DNA of 64,000 bases from Palsa-89 sp035508055. Lineage in GTDB: Bacteria; Acidobacteriota; Terriglobia; Bryobacterales; Bryobacteraceae. The position numbers were made by a program, and so were the translations under genes. The stretch spans positions 62,001-126,000 of the forward strand of contig DATJNO010000052.1 in NCBI GenBank assembly GCA_035508055.1, read 5' to 3'. Of the stretch, positions 33,454 through 43,300 are shown one piece after another; the stretch's first letter is position 1; the number at the start of each line of letters is the position of its first letter. The notes below the pieces were generated by a model. That model was given only the letters and a program-made list of their open reading frames with translations, was not told the origin of the DNA and made no database searches.

Positions 33454-35410
33454 TCGGCTCGGGATTAATGATGTTACCCGGCGGATAATCCTTGCCGGAG
33501 GTAAATTCCTTCAAGGCCTGCACGTTGATGAGAGTGGAGACGCGCTCCTTGGAGGCCACCTCGTAGCTGGTCTTTAGCGCCTTACGGAATTCGTCCTGCG
33601 TACGCACGTACTCGCCGCGGGCGCCCAGGCCCTCGGCCATCTTGTCGTAGCGGAGGTTCTCCTGGAACAGGTACATGTGCATGGATCGCGGGGTTCCGAC
33701 GGCGCTCGGCCACATGCCCCAGGCATTGTTGTTGTAGACGACGCAGATCACGGGGATTTTGTACTTCGACGCGGTGTCTAGTTCGAACATGCTGTAGGCG
33801 ATGCCGGCGTCGCTGGTGATGACCAACACCGGGGCGCCCTTGTAAGCCGCCTGCGGCCCGACGCCCAACTGCACCGCCGCGCCCGCGCCAATCATCATCG
33901 CCAGATCCGGGCCGACCGCCGAGTATTGGTAGGGGCAATTCACTTCCTGTCCCGGACGGTAAGCGCGCAGCCAACGGGCGCCGCAATTGCCGATGGTCCA
34001 ACCGCCCCAGCCGGTCACGGTGAGCTTGGGGTCGATACTGCCCTTATACAGAAAGTCGTGCACCTCCTTGCAGACCACGGCGTGATGCAGCGTGTTGGTG
34101 GCCTGGCTGTGCTTGACGCCCTGTGCGTATTCGTCGAGCAGCCGTTTCTCATACTTCTGCCGCGCCGAGGCGAGTTCGGCCACCCAGGCGGCGCGCTGCT
34201 TCCGCGGCAGATCGCTGGCCAGTCCTTCCAGGAAGGCGCGCTCATCGGCGATGATTCCCAAATCGAGAGGCCAGTTGCGGCCCAGGTCCTCGGGATCTCC
34301 GGGATTCACGCGGATGGCCTTGGCGTCGGGATTGAAGCGCCACTCCTGGTGGGTCGGCATGCTGTACTGGCCAACGAAGACCACCAGGTCGGCGCTCATA
34401 AAGGCGTCGGGAGAAAGGCTGGCGGACAGGCGATGCTCGTCCGGAAAGTGGCCGCGCATCGGCCCGGAGGTCACCACGGCGATTTCGTTCTTTTCGGCGG
34501 CCGCCATCAGCGGCTCCCATGCTTTATGGAAGAAGACACCGTGCCCGGCCACGATGACCGGACGTTCGGCGCGGTTGATCATGTCGACGGCCTTCGCCAG
34601 TTCGGCGGACGAAGGATGCGGCTGCGATTCGGCGCGGTATTTGTCTTTGCTGTAGTATTCCTTCACTTCCGACTCGGCCATGAAGCGATGCCGGTAGATT
34701 TCGCCCGGAAAATCCAGGTGCACTGGCCCGGGCACGCCCGTCTTCAGATAACGGAAGGCGTAGCCGGTGTACTCGTGGATGCGGTCGGGCGCGATCAGGC
34801 GCTTGCCGTACTTCTTAATGCCTTCGGTGGTGGGCTGCTGATAGCCGGTTTGGATGAAGAATTCCCGATCGTCGGTGGCGATGGTCACGTTGCTCGCGAG
34901 CACCAGCAGAGGCGTGCGCGCGCGGTGCGCCACGGCGACGTTCATGATCATGTTGGTGAAACCGGGACCTTCGGTGCCGGAGCAAGCGGTCACCTCGCCC
35001 GTGCAGCGCGAGAAGCCGTCCGCCGCCGACGTCATGGAGCCTTCCGAGCGCCCGCCAAATGCCGGGATGCCCGCGGCCGAGATGGCGTTGATGATCTGGT
35101 AATTGCCGGGGCAGCAGAACAGCGCGGCTAGATTCTCGGCCTTGCAGGATTTGGCGAAAAGCTCCGCACCGGTCATCCCGCCTTTGGCGTCAAACGAACC
35201 GATCTGGGTGGCTTCCGCCAGACTGTCGGCAAAATCCTTTGAAATGCGGATCGAGGGGATGGCGCCGGCGGTGTCGGCAAAAATCTTCCCGGGGTTCACC
35301 AGCGCGGCGGCGACGGCGCCCGCGCCGATGGAGGAGAAAAGCCCGCGCCGGGATTGCCGGGAACCGTTTCCCGCCTGGGGGGAATTGTTCGTTTCGTTCT
35401 GTTCGCTCAT
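33431..35410 (-). CDS. Tat-exported thiamine-diphosphate-dependent enzyme (acetolactate synthase-like)
   Basis: A 659-residue three-domain ThDP enzyme. Residues 17-46 form a twin-arginine signal (SRRGLFSSIGAGAVAAAL, cleavage near KIFA). The N-terminal Pyr domain keeps the catalytic Glu (GGRSEGSMTSAADGF, about E123). The central domain has the RPVIVAGHGV strand. The PP domain has SDAG (533-536) in place of GDG, then about 24 residues to NNN (560-562), so the magnesium/ThDP motif is conserved but modified. ThDP enzymes are normally cytosolic, so export would require cofactor loading before transport. TAAGGAG stands eight bases before ATG 35410; the longer frame to 35473 runs into the cytochrome gene. 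A cytochrome c gene lies 11 bases upstream. Confidence 0.82.
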   Translation of the reverse strand: MSEQNETNNSPQAGNGSRQSRRGLFSSIGAGAVAAALVNPGKIFADTAGAIPSIRISKDFADSLAEATQIGSFDAKGGMTGAELFAKSCKAENLAALFCCPGNYQIINAISAAGIPAFGGRSEGSMTSAADGFSRCTGEVTACSGTEGPGFTNMIMNVAVAHRARTPLLVLASNVTIATDDREFFIQTGYQQPTTEGIKKYGKRLIAPDRIHEYTGYAFRYLKTGVPGPVHLDFPGEIYRHRFMAESEVKEYYSKDKYRAESQPHPSSAELAKAVDMINRAERPVIVAGHGVFFHKAWEPLMAAAEKNEIAVVTSGPMRGHFPDEHRLSASLSPDAFMSADLVVFVGQYSMPTHQEWRFNPDAKAIRVNPGDPEDLGRNWPLDLGIIADERAFLEGLASDLPRKQRAAWVAELASARQKYEKRLLDEYAQGVKHSQATNTLHHAVVCKEVHDFLYKGSIDPKLTVTGWGGWTIGNCGARWLRAYRPGQEVNCPYQYSAVGPDLAMMIGAGAAVQLGVGPQAAYKGAPVLVITSDAGIAYSMFELDTASKYKIPVICVVYNNNAWGMWPSAVGTPRSMHMYLFQENLRYDKMAEGLGARGEYVRTQDEFRKALKTSYEVASKERVSTLINVQALKEFTSGKDYPPGNIINPEPSVGALAH

Positions 35411-35421
35411 GGTGCGTCTCC

Positions 35422-35859
35422 TTAGTGGTGCTTGCCGCCGTCCTGCAAAACAGGCCGCATCGCTCGCGGCCACAGGCTGTGGATGAAGTTCACCAGGTTC
35501 CAGATGTCGGTCTCGCTGTCGAACTGCGATTGAAACGCGGGCATCTGGTCACCGGCGCCATCACGGATACTGCGGAAGATCTCGCCATCCGTGGTCCCGC
35601 TCTTATAAAGGCTGGGCGTGGTGAGATCGGTGGCGTCGGCGATCAGCGAGCCTTGCGCCTTGCCGTCCTCGCCGTGGCAAGTGGTGCAATTCTGCAGGAA
35701 AGTAACGCGCCCGCGATCGATCGATTTTTGGGTATACGGGACCGGGTCCTTCAGCTTCCGGGCGTCTTCGCGGGTGAGTTTCGCCGGCGTATCGCCCGGC
35801 GCCTGTAGCCCACCGAGCGAGGCTAGAAGAACGATGAAGGCGAAAGTTCTCCAGTACAA
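35422..35859 (-). CDS. monoheme cytochrome c paired with the ThDP enzyme
   Basis: A 145-residue exported class I cytochrome. The signal peptide WRTFAFIVLLASLGGLQA precedes GRVTFLQNCTTCHGEDGKAQG (heme) and ends with DGAGDQMPAFQSQFDSETDIWNLVNFIHSL, which supplies the Met ligand and the C-terminal helix. The start is TTG at 35859, with AAAGGAG about nine bases upstream. The gene directly precedes the Tat-exported ThDP enzyme on the same strand, so it is a plausible electron acceptor for it. The chain ends in a His-containing tail. Confidence 0.85.
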   Translation of the reverse strand: MYWRTFAFIVLLASLGGLQAPGDTPAKLTREDARKLKDPVPYTQKSIDRGRVTFLQNCTTCHGEDGKAQGSLIADATDLTTPSLYKSGTTDGEIFRSIRDGAGDQMPAFQSQFDSETDIWNLVNFIHSLWPRAMRPVLQDGGKHH

Positions 35860-35951
35860 CAGCGGCCAGCTCCTTTGCGTCTTTACATTAGTCGCGTTTA
35901 TCGTCGCAAATGCCGAGTTCCGCCGTCAAGGTTATCGACCGGCCGGGGAAC

Positions 35952-36602
35952 CTAGGAGATGACGCCCTTCCTCACCGCATAGAGGATCAACTCTCCCAGG
36001 CTGTGCAGGTTGAGCTTCTCCTGCAAATTGCGCCGGTGAGTTTCCACGGTATAGGGGCTCAGATTGAGGGCCTGGGCGATTTCCTTATTTGACTTGCGCT
36101 CCGCCAGGAGCTGCAGGATTTCACGCTCGCGCACGGTAAGCAGGTCGTAGCTATCCTCGACGCCGCGCGTGCGGATTTCCCGTATGTAGTCTTCGACCAG
36201 CATTTTGCTGATCTCCGGGCTGAAGAAGGTTTTGCCTTCGTGGACGGCCTTGATGGCCTCGATCAGGTCGCCCTCAGCGGAATCCTTCAGCAGGTATCCC
36301 TTGGCGCCCACCTTGAGCGCCCGCAGAACGTAGCCTTCGTCGGAATGCATGCTGAGGATCACGACGGCGACTCGGGGCAGCGCGGTGGTGATGCGCTGTG
36401 CGGCCTCGATGCCGTTCAACTGCGGCATGCCGATGTCGACGACGGCGACATCGGGCTGGGTGGCTTCGGCCTGCTCGATGGCCTGCCGCCCATCGGAGGC
36501 TTCGGCCACGATGGTAAATTCCGGCTGGCTTTCCAGCAAGAGCCGCAGGCCTTTCCTCATGACGGTATGGTCGTCAGCTAAGAGAATGCGTATGGGTTTC
36601 AC
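35952..36602 (-). CDS. NarL/LuxR-family response regulator
   Basis: A 216-residue regulator. The receiver domain (about 1-120) has the DD pair in LLADDHT, the phosphoacceptor Asp in VAVVDIGMPQLNG, a Ser switch residue in VVILSMHSD and Lys in LLKDSAEG. The LuxR-type helix-turn-helix (about 150-210) reads LTVREREILQLLAERKSNKEIAQALNLSPYTVETHRRNLQEKL. The GTG start lies within the last 29 bases of the kinase gene. Targets are unknown, but the cytochrome/ThDP genes follow after 92 bases on the same strand. Confidence 0.92.
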   Translation of the reverse strand: MKPIRILLADDHTVMRKGLRLLLESQPEFTIVAEASDGRQAIEQAEATQPDVAVVDIGMPQLNGIEAAQRITTALPRVAVVILSMHSDEGYVLRALKVGAKGYLLKDSAEGDLIEAIKAVHEGKTFFSPEISKMLVEDYIREIRTRGVEDSYDLLTVREREILQLLAERKSNKEIAQALNLSPYTVETHRRNLQEKLNLHSLGELILYAVRKGVIS

Positions 36603-38007
36603 TAGGAAGAGAGCTCCGATGCTCCGGTTGGAACGGCAATTTCAGGGAGAGGGTGGTTCCGCTTCCAGGCCTGGACTGGATGGCGCAGACTCCTCCCAAG
36701 CGGGCGGCCCGTTCCTGGATGCCCAAAAGTCCCAGACCCTTGATCAGCTGCGCTTCAAAGCCCTGGCCATCGTCCTGAATGGTTAGGATGAGGCGCGCCG
36801 CCTCCTGTTGCACCTTAATGCGGACCGTGCCGGCCTGAGCGTGGCGTTCGCAGTTATGCAACGCTTCCTGAACCACCCGGTAAATGCAGGTCTTGTAGTC
36901 GTCGGGAAGGTTGTCCGAGTCCAGCTCCGCCGCCACAGTGACGTCCATCGAGGTGCGCTTGGAAGACTCCCGGGCCTGCCACTTCAGCGCGGGAATCAGA
37001 CCCAGATCGTCGAGCATCGAGGGGCGTAACAGAAGCGACATATTGCGGACCACGCGCACCGCGTTCTCCACCAGGCCCTTGATGGTTTCCACGTGGCTGC
37101 GCGAGTGCTCCACGGAATGGAGGGCCCGGCCCGCGGAAAGATTTCGCAGCTCTACCAACACGGCGGACAAGGATTGGCCCACTTCGTCATGTAATTCCCG
37201 CGCCAGCGCGCGGCGTTCGGTCTCCTGGGCCTGCAGCAGGCGCGCGGAAAGGTCCTTCAGCTGGCTGCGAGCGTCGGCCACTTCCTCATACCGGAGGTGG
37301 GCTTGATCCTCCAGCTTGAGGATGGTGCGGGTGCAGAAGGTGGCCATGCCCAAGCCCAATACCAGCGCGGCGATCAGGGTCACCAGAAGGCGCGCCTGGA
37401 AACGGAGCAAAAGAGAAACCACTTCCTTATTTCCGGAGTTCAACTGTTGTTCGTTGATGCCGGCGATGCGGTCGGCTATCGCCAGCATGCTCTGGCGGCG
37501 CGGGAAGACCTCGTCGCGCAGAAAGGTGTAACCGGAAAGCCGTCTTTCGTTCGCGCTCCAGCGAAAGATGGGAGCCAGCACTCCCCAGTAATCCATCAGC
37601 TCGCTGCGCAGCACGGCATAGTGGCCGACCTCCAGCGGATCCGCCTGGCGGCCATAGGACTCCAGCGCGGATTCCATTTGCTTGCGAACGGCTCCCAGAC
37701 TGTCGCGATAGGTCTCGGCCCTTCCGGAGTTGGGTTCGAGCAGGTAATCACGAATGTAGGTGCCCGAAACATAGACATCCGACCGGATCTCGTTGAGCAC
37801 GTGATTCTGCGCAAGATAACTGCGCCGGATCTGATCGTCATTGCGCCGGTATTGTTTCAGCACACGCATCGCATCGATCCCGGCCAGCGCCATGATCGAG
37901 AGCAGCCCTCCGAAACCGATCAGGAGAACCAACCGGGATCTGCCCGTGAACCTACTCGAGGCAACGCGGCGCGGCGAAGTTGGCATGGGCGAGGATGAAG
38001 CTCCCAT
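36574..38007 (-). CDS. membrane sensor histidine kinase (HisKA_3 type)
   Basis: A sensor kinase of about 477 residues. One membrane helix (LVLLIGFGGLLSIMALAGI) is followed by a periplasmic helical bundle of about 150 residues similar to CHASE3/4HB sensors, then a second helix (LLVTLIAALVLGLGMATF). The dimerisation segment ETERRALARELHDEVGQSLSAVL holds the phosphoacceptor His. The ATPase domain has a conserved N-box (IYRVVQEALHNCERHA) and G-boxes DDGQGFE and GLGLLGIQERAARLGG. It is the cognate partner of the NarL-type regulator it overlaps. ATG at 38007 has AGGGA eight bases upstream; starts at 38043 and 37986 are also possible. Confidence 0.9.
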   Translation of the reverse strand: MGASSSPMPTSPRRVASSRFTGRSRLVLLIGFGGLLSIMALAGIDAMRVLKQYRRNDDQIRRSYLAQNHVLNEIRSDVYVSGTYIRDYLLEPNSGRAETYRDSLGAVRKQMESALESYGRQADPLEVGHYAVLRSELMDYWGVLAPIFRWSANERRLSGYTFLRDEVFPRRQSMLAIADRIAGINEQQLNSGNKEVVSLLLRFQARLLVTLIAALVLGLGMATFCTRTILKLEDQAHLRYEEVADARSQLKDLSARLLQAQETERRALARELHDEVGQSLSAVLVELRNLSAGRALHSVEHSRSHVETIKGLVENAVRVVRNMSLLLRPSMLDDLGLIPALKWQARESSKRTSMDVTVAAELDSDNLPDDYKTCIYRVVQEALHNCERHAQAGTVRIKVQQEAARLILTIQDDGQGFEAQLIKGLGLLGIQERAARLGGVCAIQSRPGSGTTLSLKLPFQPEHRSSLPSETHTHSLS

Positions 38008-38045
38008 CCGGATTGTCCCTGGCCAGTAAAAAAGGGACGACACTC

Positions 38046-38135
38046 TTGGTATTTACACCCCAATACTAACCGAGGCGATTCGCCAGGGAGCCGGACTACC
38101 AAGCTTTTGCGGGAAAAATACCGGTTTTCTGGTAT
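38046..38135. promoter_or_regulatory. cluster of GGTAT/ATACC half-sites in the kinase/RraA divergent region
   Basis: Two imperfect inverted repeats share the same core. TTGGTAT (38046-38052) pairs with ATACTAA (38063-38069), and ATACCGG (38118-38124) with CTGGTAT (38129-38135). They flank the region between the divergent kinase and RraA genes. They could be binding sites for the adjacent NarL-type regulator; this is inferred from position and symmetry. Confidence 0.35.
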
Positions 38136-38224
38136 GGGGCGGCGCTTGTCCGGCGTCGTACTGTGTTGGGGTAGAGTACTTTGGATGTTGCTTCAGGATT
38201 GGCCCGTTTCATACGCTGGAACGC

Positions 38225-38953
38225 ATGACTCATCAATACGCCCCTACTGCGGTGGACCTCGATAAGCTGCGAGTGTACGATACCTGCACCATCTCCAACG
38301 CCATTGAGCAGCTGGATGTGCGTCTGCGAAACGAGGGCTTCATCGCTCACACCGTGCAATGCCAGTTTCCGCAGCTTGCTCCGATGGTTGGTTACGCGGC
38401 CACTGGCCGAATCCGAACCTCTTCGCCACCGATGACCCATCGCTGTTACTACGACCGCCCGGACTGGTGGAGCTACGTGGCTTCGGTTCCGGAGCCGCGC
38501 ATCCTGGTGCTGCAGGACGTGGACCCCACTCCCGGCCTGGGCGCATTTGTCGGCGAACTCCATGCCGCCATCGGCCAGGCTTTGCATTGCGTGGGGTGCG
38601 TCACGAACGGAGCGGTGCGGGATCTCCCGGCGGCGGAAGCGGCCGGGTTCCAAATGTTCGCCGGCTCGGTCTCGGTGTCGCATGCCTATGCGCACGTGAT
38701 TGAATTCGGCGAGCCGGTGGAGCTGGGCGGTTTGAAAATCACGTCCGGTGATTTGCTGCACGGCGACCGGCACGGCGTGCTGCGGATTCCGTATTCGATC
38801 GCCGCTCAAATTTCCGAGGAGGCTTACAAGATCCGCTGCCAGGAAAGAGAACTGGTGAAATATTGCAAATCGCCGGATTTTTCGCTAGAAGAGTTAACGG
38901 AACGGATCCGCAACGCCAGCGCTCATTGCGATCTGCCCTGGAGGCCACGTTGA
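38225..38953 (+). CDS. RraA-like family protein
   Basis: A 242-residue protein of the RraA/demethylmenaquinone-methyltransferase-like fold, which includes HMG/CHA aldolases and the RNase E inhibitor RraA. Key segments are GCVTNGAVRDLPAAEAAGFQMFAG (the GxVRD substrate loop) and ITSGDLLHGDRHGVLRIP (the metal-binding GDxxxxDxxGV motif). It is longer than RraA (about 160 residues) and closer in length to aldolase members. The gene lies directly upstream of an RND efflux operon, and its TGA overlaps the TTG start of the adaptor gene, so expression is probably coupled. Confidence 0.82.
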   Translation: MTHQYAPTAVDLDKLRVYDTCTISNAIEQLDVRLRNEGFIAHTVQCQFPQLAPMVGYAATGRIRTSSPPMTHRCYYDRPDWWSYVASVPEPRILVLQDVDPTPGLGAFVGELHAAIGQALHCVGCVTNGAVRDLPAAEAAGFQMFAGSVSVSHAYAHVIEFGEPVELGGLKITSGDLLHGDRHGVLRIPYSIAAQISEEAYKIRCQERELVKYCKSPDFSLEELTERIRNASAHCDLPWRPR

Positions 38954-40221
38954 AGCAAACTGACGTGAGTTGGGGGATGCCTGGCTCTTTCCTCGTCGTT
39001 TCCATTGCGATCATGACCGGACTGTCAGTTTCGTGCGGCAACAGCGCTAAGGTTCAGGCCAAGGATCCGGGCGGCGTGGATTCCACTCCAACGGGGGTCT
39101 CGGTGGGCGTGGTCAGGCTCGGCCGGATGACGCTGGACCGCACCCTCAACATATCTTCCGAATTGATCCCCTTCCAGGAGATCGATGTCTACGCCAAAGA
39201 GGCCGGCTACGTAAAAGAACTGAATGTGGACTATGGAAGCCATGTGCGAGCCGGTCAGGTGATGGCTGTCCTGGATATCCCGGAACTGGCGGCGGAACTC
39301 AAGTTGGATGATGCGGCCATCCGCAACGCGACGGACCAAATCACCTACGCGCAACACGAACTGAGCCGCGTGCGAGCGCAGCACCACGTGTACCAACTGG
39401 AGTACGACCGGCTGAATGGCGTGGCCAAGGCGAAACCCGGCTTAGTGGCGCAGCAGGAAGTGGACGATGCGGAGGGAAAGGCGCTGGCATCGGAGGCGCA
39501 AATCGACGCGGCTGAATCCAACCTGGAGTCGGCGCGCAGCCGCCTGGCCGAAGCGGTGGCCAAGAAAGAGCACGACCAGGCGTTGTTCGACTACGCCAAA
39601 GTCACGGCGCCATTTGCCGGCGTGGTCACGCAACGCTACGCCAATCTGGGCACTCTGATGCAGGCAGGAACCAGTTCCAGCACGCAGGTGCTGCCGCTCG
39701 TCCGGCTTTCGGAAGACGACCGGTTCCGGCTGGCGATTCCCGTGCCGGAGTCCGACGTGCGCTTTATCCACCTTGGCGATGTGGTTCAGGTTAGCGTTCC
39801 CTCCTTGAACAAAACCTTTCCCGGGAAGATCGCCCGCTTCTCGGTGGATGTCCGCGAGGATACCCGGACCATGCACACGGAAGTGGACGTCTACAACCCC
39901 GAGCGGGTCCTGCTGCCGGGGGTTTATGCCGACGCCACGCTGACGCTCGAACGCAAACCCAATGTCCTGGCTGTTCCGGTGCAGGCCCTGGATCGCAACG
40001 GCGACCAAGCGACCGTGGATGTCATCACCGCGGACCACAAGATCGATGTCCGCGACGTCGCTCTGGGCATTCAGACCCCGAACAATGCAGAGGTCCTCTC
40101 CGGATTGAAAGACGGCGACCAGGTGGTGGTCAGCGATCGCAGCAGCCTGAAGATCGGCCAGCCAGTACAGCCCAAAGTGGTTCAGCTCGAGGGGTACCAG
40201 GAACCGAAGGACGCGAACTAG
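38950..40221 (+). CDS. RND efflux periplasmic adaptor (membrane fusion protein)
   Basis: A 423-residue HlyD/AcrA-type adaptor. The N-terminus has a hydrophobic segment and a possible lipobox ending at SVSC. The lipoyl halves are VYAKEAGYVKELNVDYGSHVRAGQVMAVLDIPE and ALFDYAKVTAPFAGVVTQRYANLG, flanking a long coiled hairpin. The barrel and membrane-proximal domains follow. TTG 38950 is chosen because GGAGG stands five bases upstream and the codon overlaps the RraA stop; ATG 38977 is an alternative. The adaptor links the inner-membrane pump and the outer-membrane channel encoded next. Confidence 0.9.
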   Translation: MKQTDVSWGMPGSFLVVSIAIMTGLSVSCGNSAKVQAKDPGGVDSTPTGVSVGVVRLGRMTLDRTLNISSELIPFQEIDVYAKEAGYVKELNVDYGSHVRAGQVMAVLDIPELAAELKLDDAAIRNATDQITYAQHELSRVRAQHHVYQLEYDRLNGVAKAKPGLVAQQEVDDAEGKALASEAQIDAAESNLESARSRLAEAVAKKEHDQALFDYAKVTAPFAGVVTQRYANLGTLMQAGTSSSTQVLPLVRLSEDDRFRLAIPVPESDVRFIHLGDVVQVSVPSLNKTFPGKIARFSVDVREDTRTMHTEVDVYNPERVLLPGVYADATLTLERKPNVLAVPVQALDRNGDQATVDVITADHKIDVRDVALGIQTPNNAEVLSGLKDGDQVVVSDRSSLKIGQPVQPKVVQLEGYQEPKDAN

Positions 40222-40324
40222 ACAGTGCGCCGTGTACGTGCTTCGCTTACTTGATCCGCGCGGGACAATCGCAGCCGTCCTGCGCAACCCGCACAGCCAG
40301 AGGTCTGAAGAGGTGTAATCGTCC

Positions 40325-43300
40325 ATGCCACGTTTTTCCATCCGCAATCCGTATTTCATCGTTGTCATTTGCCTGGCTCTAACCGTCATCGGCATCAACG
40401 CCATCACGCGGATGCCGGTGGACCTGTTTCCGCCCATCAACCTCCCCGTGGTCGTGGTGGCGACGTTCTACAACGGCATGCCGCCGGTGGACATCGAGTA
40501 CTCCATCACCAATCCGCTGGAGAGATGGTTCACGCAGGCCAGCGGGTTGGATCACATGGAATCGCGCTCGATGCTGGGAGTCAGCATCATTAAGGGCTAT
40601 TTCCAGCCGGGCACCAACGCGGACGCCGATCTGACGCAGCTCTCCAATCTGGCCATGTCCGACTTGAAACGCCTGCCGCCGGGCACGCTCCCTCCCACGG
40701 TCTTGAAGTCCGACGCCTCCAGTCTGCCGGTCGCGTTGTTGACGGTGAAGGGCGCGGGGATGACGGAAACGCAGCTCCACGACATCTCCCAGTTCGAAAT
40801 CCGCAACCAGATTGCGGTCATCAATGGCGCGGAGATCCCGGCGGTGTTTGGCGGAAAATACCGCACGGCGATGGTCTACGTCGATCCCTACCGGCTCTTC
40901 TCGCGGCAGATGAGCGTCATGGATGTCGTCAAGGCGGTAAATCGTAGCAATCTCATCCTGCCGGCCGGCGACGTGAAAATCGGTCCCACGGATTACTACC
41001 TCTACTCCAACAGCCTGGTGCAGAACGTCTCGGATTTGAATTCCATTCCCATCAAGACCGTGGATCAACGCTGGGTGACCGTGAGCGATGTAGGGGAGGC
41101 CAAGGACGCCAACCAGCTGCAGTACAACATCGTGCGAATCGACGGACAGAAGTCGGCCTATATTCCGATCTTCAAATCCGGCGGCGATAGCAATACGATC
41201 CAGGTGGTCGACGACCTGCGGGCTCTGGAGAAGAAGCTGTTCGATCTTCCGCCGCAACTGATCACGAATGTCGCGTTCGACCAATCGGTATTCGTCCGGC
41301 AGGCGTTGAATACGGTGATGCATGAAGGCGTCGTCGGCCTGATCCTGACCAGCCTGATGATCTTGATCTTCCTGGGAAGCATGCGCGCCACCGGCGCCGT
41401 GTTGCTCTCGATTCCCATCTCCACCATGGCGACTTTTGTGGTCCTGTTTCTGCTGGGCAGCACGGTCAACACCATGATTCTGAGCGGCCTGGCGCTGGCC
41501 TTCTCGCGGGTCATCGACAATTCGGTGATCTCGCTAGAGAACATTTACCGCCATCTGGAGATGGGCTCCTCGCCCAAGGTCGCTGCCGAGGAAGGGGGAG
41601 CGGAAGTGAACCTGGCGATCCTGGCTGCGACGCTGGTCGACGTGGTGGACTTCTTTCCCGTCACCATGCTGTTCGGGGTGAGCAAGTTCCTCTTCTCGGC
41701 GCTCGCGCTGGCCTTTTGCCTTGCCCTGCTGGCTTCGTTCGTAGTGGCCATGACCGTGATCCCGCTGTTCTGTTCCAAATTCCTGAAAGGCGTTCCGCAC
41801 GCCGGCGGTGAAGCCCATGAAGCCGCAGGACAGGACGCCGAAGGACCTGGAGAACATGGGGCCGCAGTCACCGCCAAGGGCTTCAACGCCTGGTTTAACC
41901 GGAACTTCAACCGCTTCCTGAACGCCTACGAGCGTACGGTGCGCTGGACCTTGAAACGGCCGGCGCTGACGCTGGTCGTTCTCACCGGGGTGTTCGTGGC
42001 CAGCCTGGGGCTTTACCCCTTGCTCGGCCGCGCGTTCTTCCCGCAAACCGACGCCGGCCAGTTCACGGTGAATATCAAAGTGCCGACCGGAACCCGGATA
42101 GAGGTCACCAACAACTATGTCGCCCAGATTGAGGATCTGATCCGGCACATTGTCCTTCCCACCGATTTGAAGACGATTCTCTCTAACATCGGGGTGGTCA
42201 ACGACATTTCCTCGCTGTATACCAGCAACTCCGGCATGTACACGGGAACCGTTCAGGTTGCCCTGAACGATGGTCACGTGATCGGCAGTTATGAGTATAT
42301 GGATCGCGTCCGGGAGGCGATGGCCGCCAAGTTCCCCGAGGTGCGGACGTTTTTCCAGAGCGGCTCGCTGCAGGACGCGATTCTCAACCAGGGCCAACCC
42401 GCGCCCATCGACGTGCAAGTCAATACGCGGGACCTCAATATCACCTACAACACAGCGCAGCAACTGGCCAGCAAGATCCGCGACTTGCCGGGAACCGGCG
42501 AGGTTTACATCCCGCAGGACATGAATTATCCCTCCGTGCGTATGGACGTCGACCGCGTGCACGCCGGAGAACTCGGGCTCAGCCAGGAGGATGTGGTCAA
42601 CAACGTCATCACCGCGCTGAACTCCAATATTATGATTGCGCCCAATTATTGGGTGGATTACAAGACCGGCAACGATTACTTCCTCAGCGTCCAATACGCG
42701 GAGCACGGGAAGGGCGCCATTCATAGCTTCTTGGACCTCGGGAACATCCCGCTGCGCGCGCCCAATCTCACCAAACCGACGACGCTGGACACGGTGGTCA
42801 AGCTGGTCCCTCTCCAGTCTCCGACGGAAGTGGATCATTATCAGATCCAGCGCGTCGTGGACGTCTACGTGACGCCCAAAGGGGAAGACCTGGCGCGGCT
42901 GCGCGCCGGGATCGTCAAAACCATCGCCGATGCCAAATTGCCTCCCAACATCCGCGTCACTCTGCGCGGAATGGTGAACTCCATGGATGAATCCTTCAAG
43001 AGCTTCGGGCTCGGCTTTGGGATCTCGTTCATTTTGCTGTTCCTGATCCTGGTGGCGCAGTTCCGTTCCTGGATCGATCCATTCCTGATCATGCTGGCGA
43101 TTCCGATGGGTTTCGTGGGGGTGCTGATCATTTTGTTGTTGACCCACACCACGCTGAACGTGATGTCGCTGATGGGCGTGTTGATGCTGATCGGCATCGC
43201 CGACTCCAACAGCATCCTGATTGTCGATTTCGCCCATAACCTGGAAAGCCAGGGACTTTCGGTCGTCGACGCGGTGATTACCGCCTGCCGCGTGCGCCTG

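Noticed and set aside
38096..38809. 237-codon minus-strand frame opposite the RraA-like gene
   Set aside because: It covers the RraA motifs in antisense and has no ribosome site.
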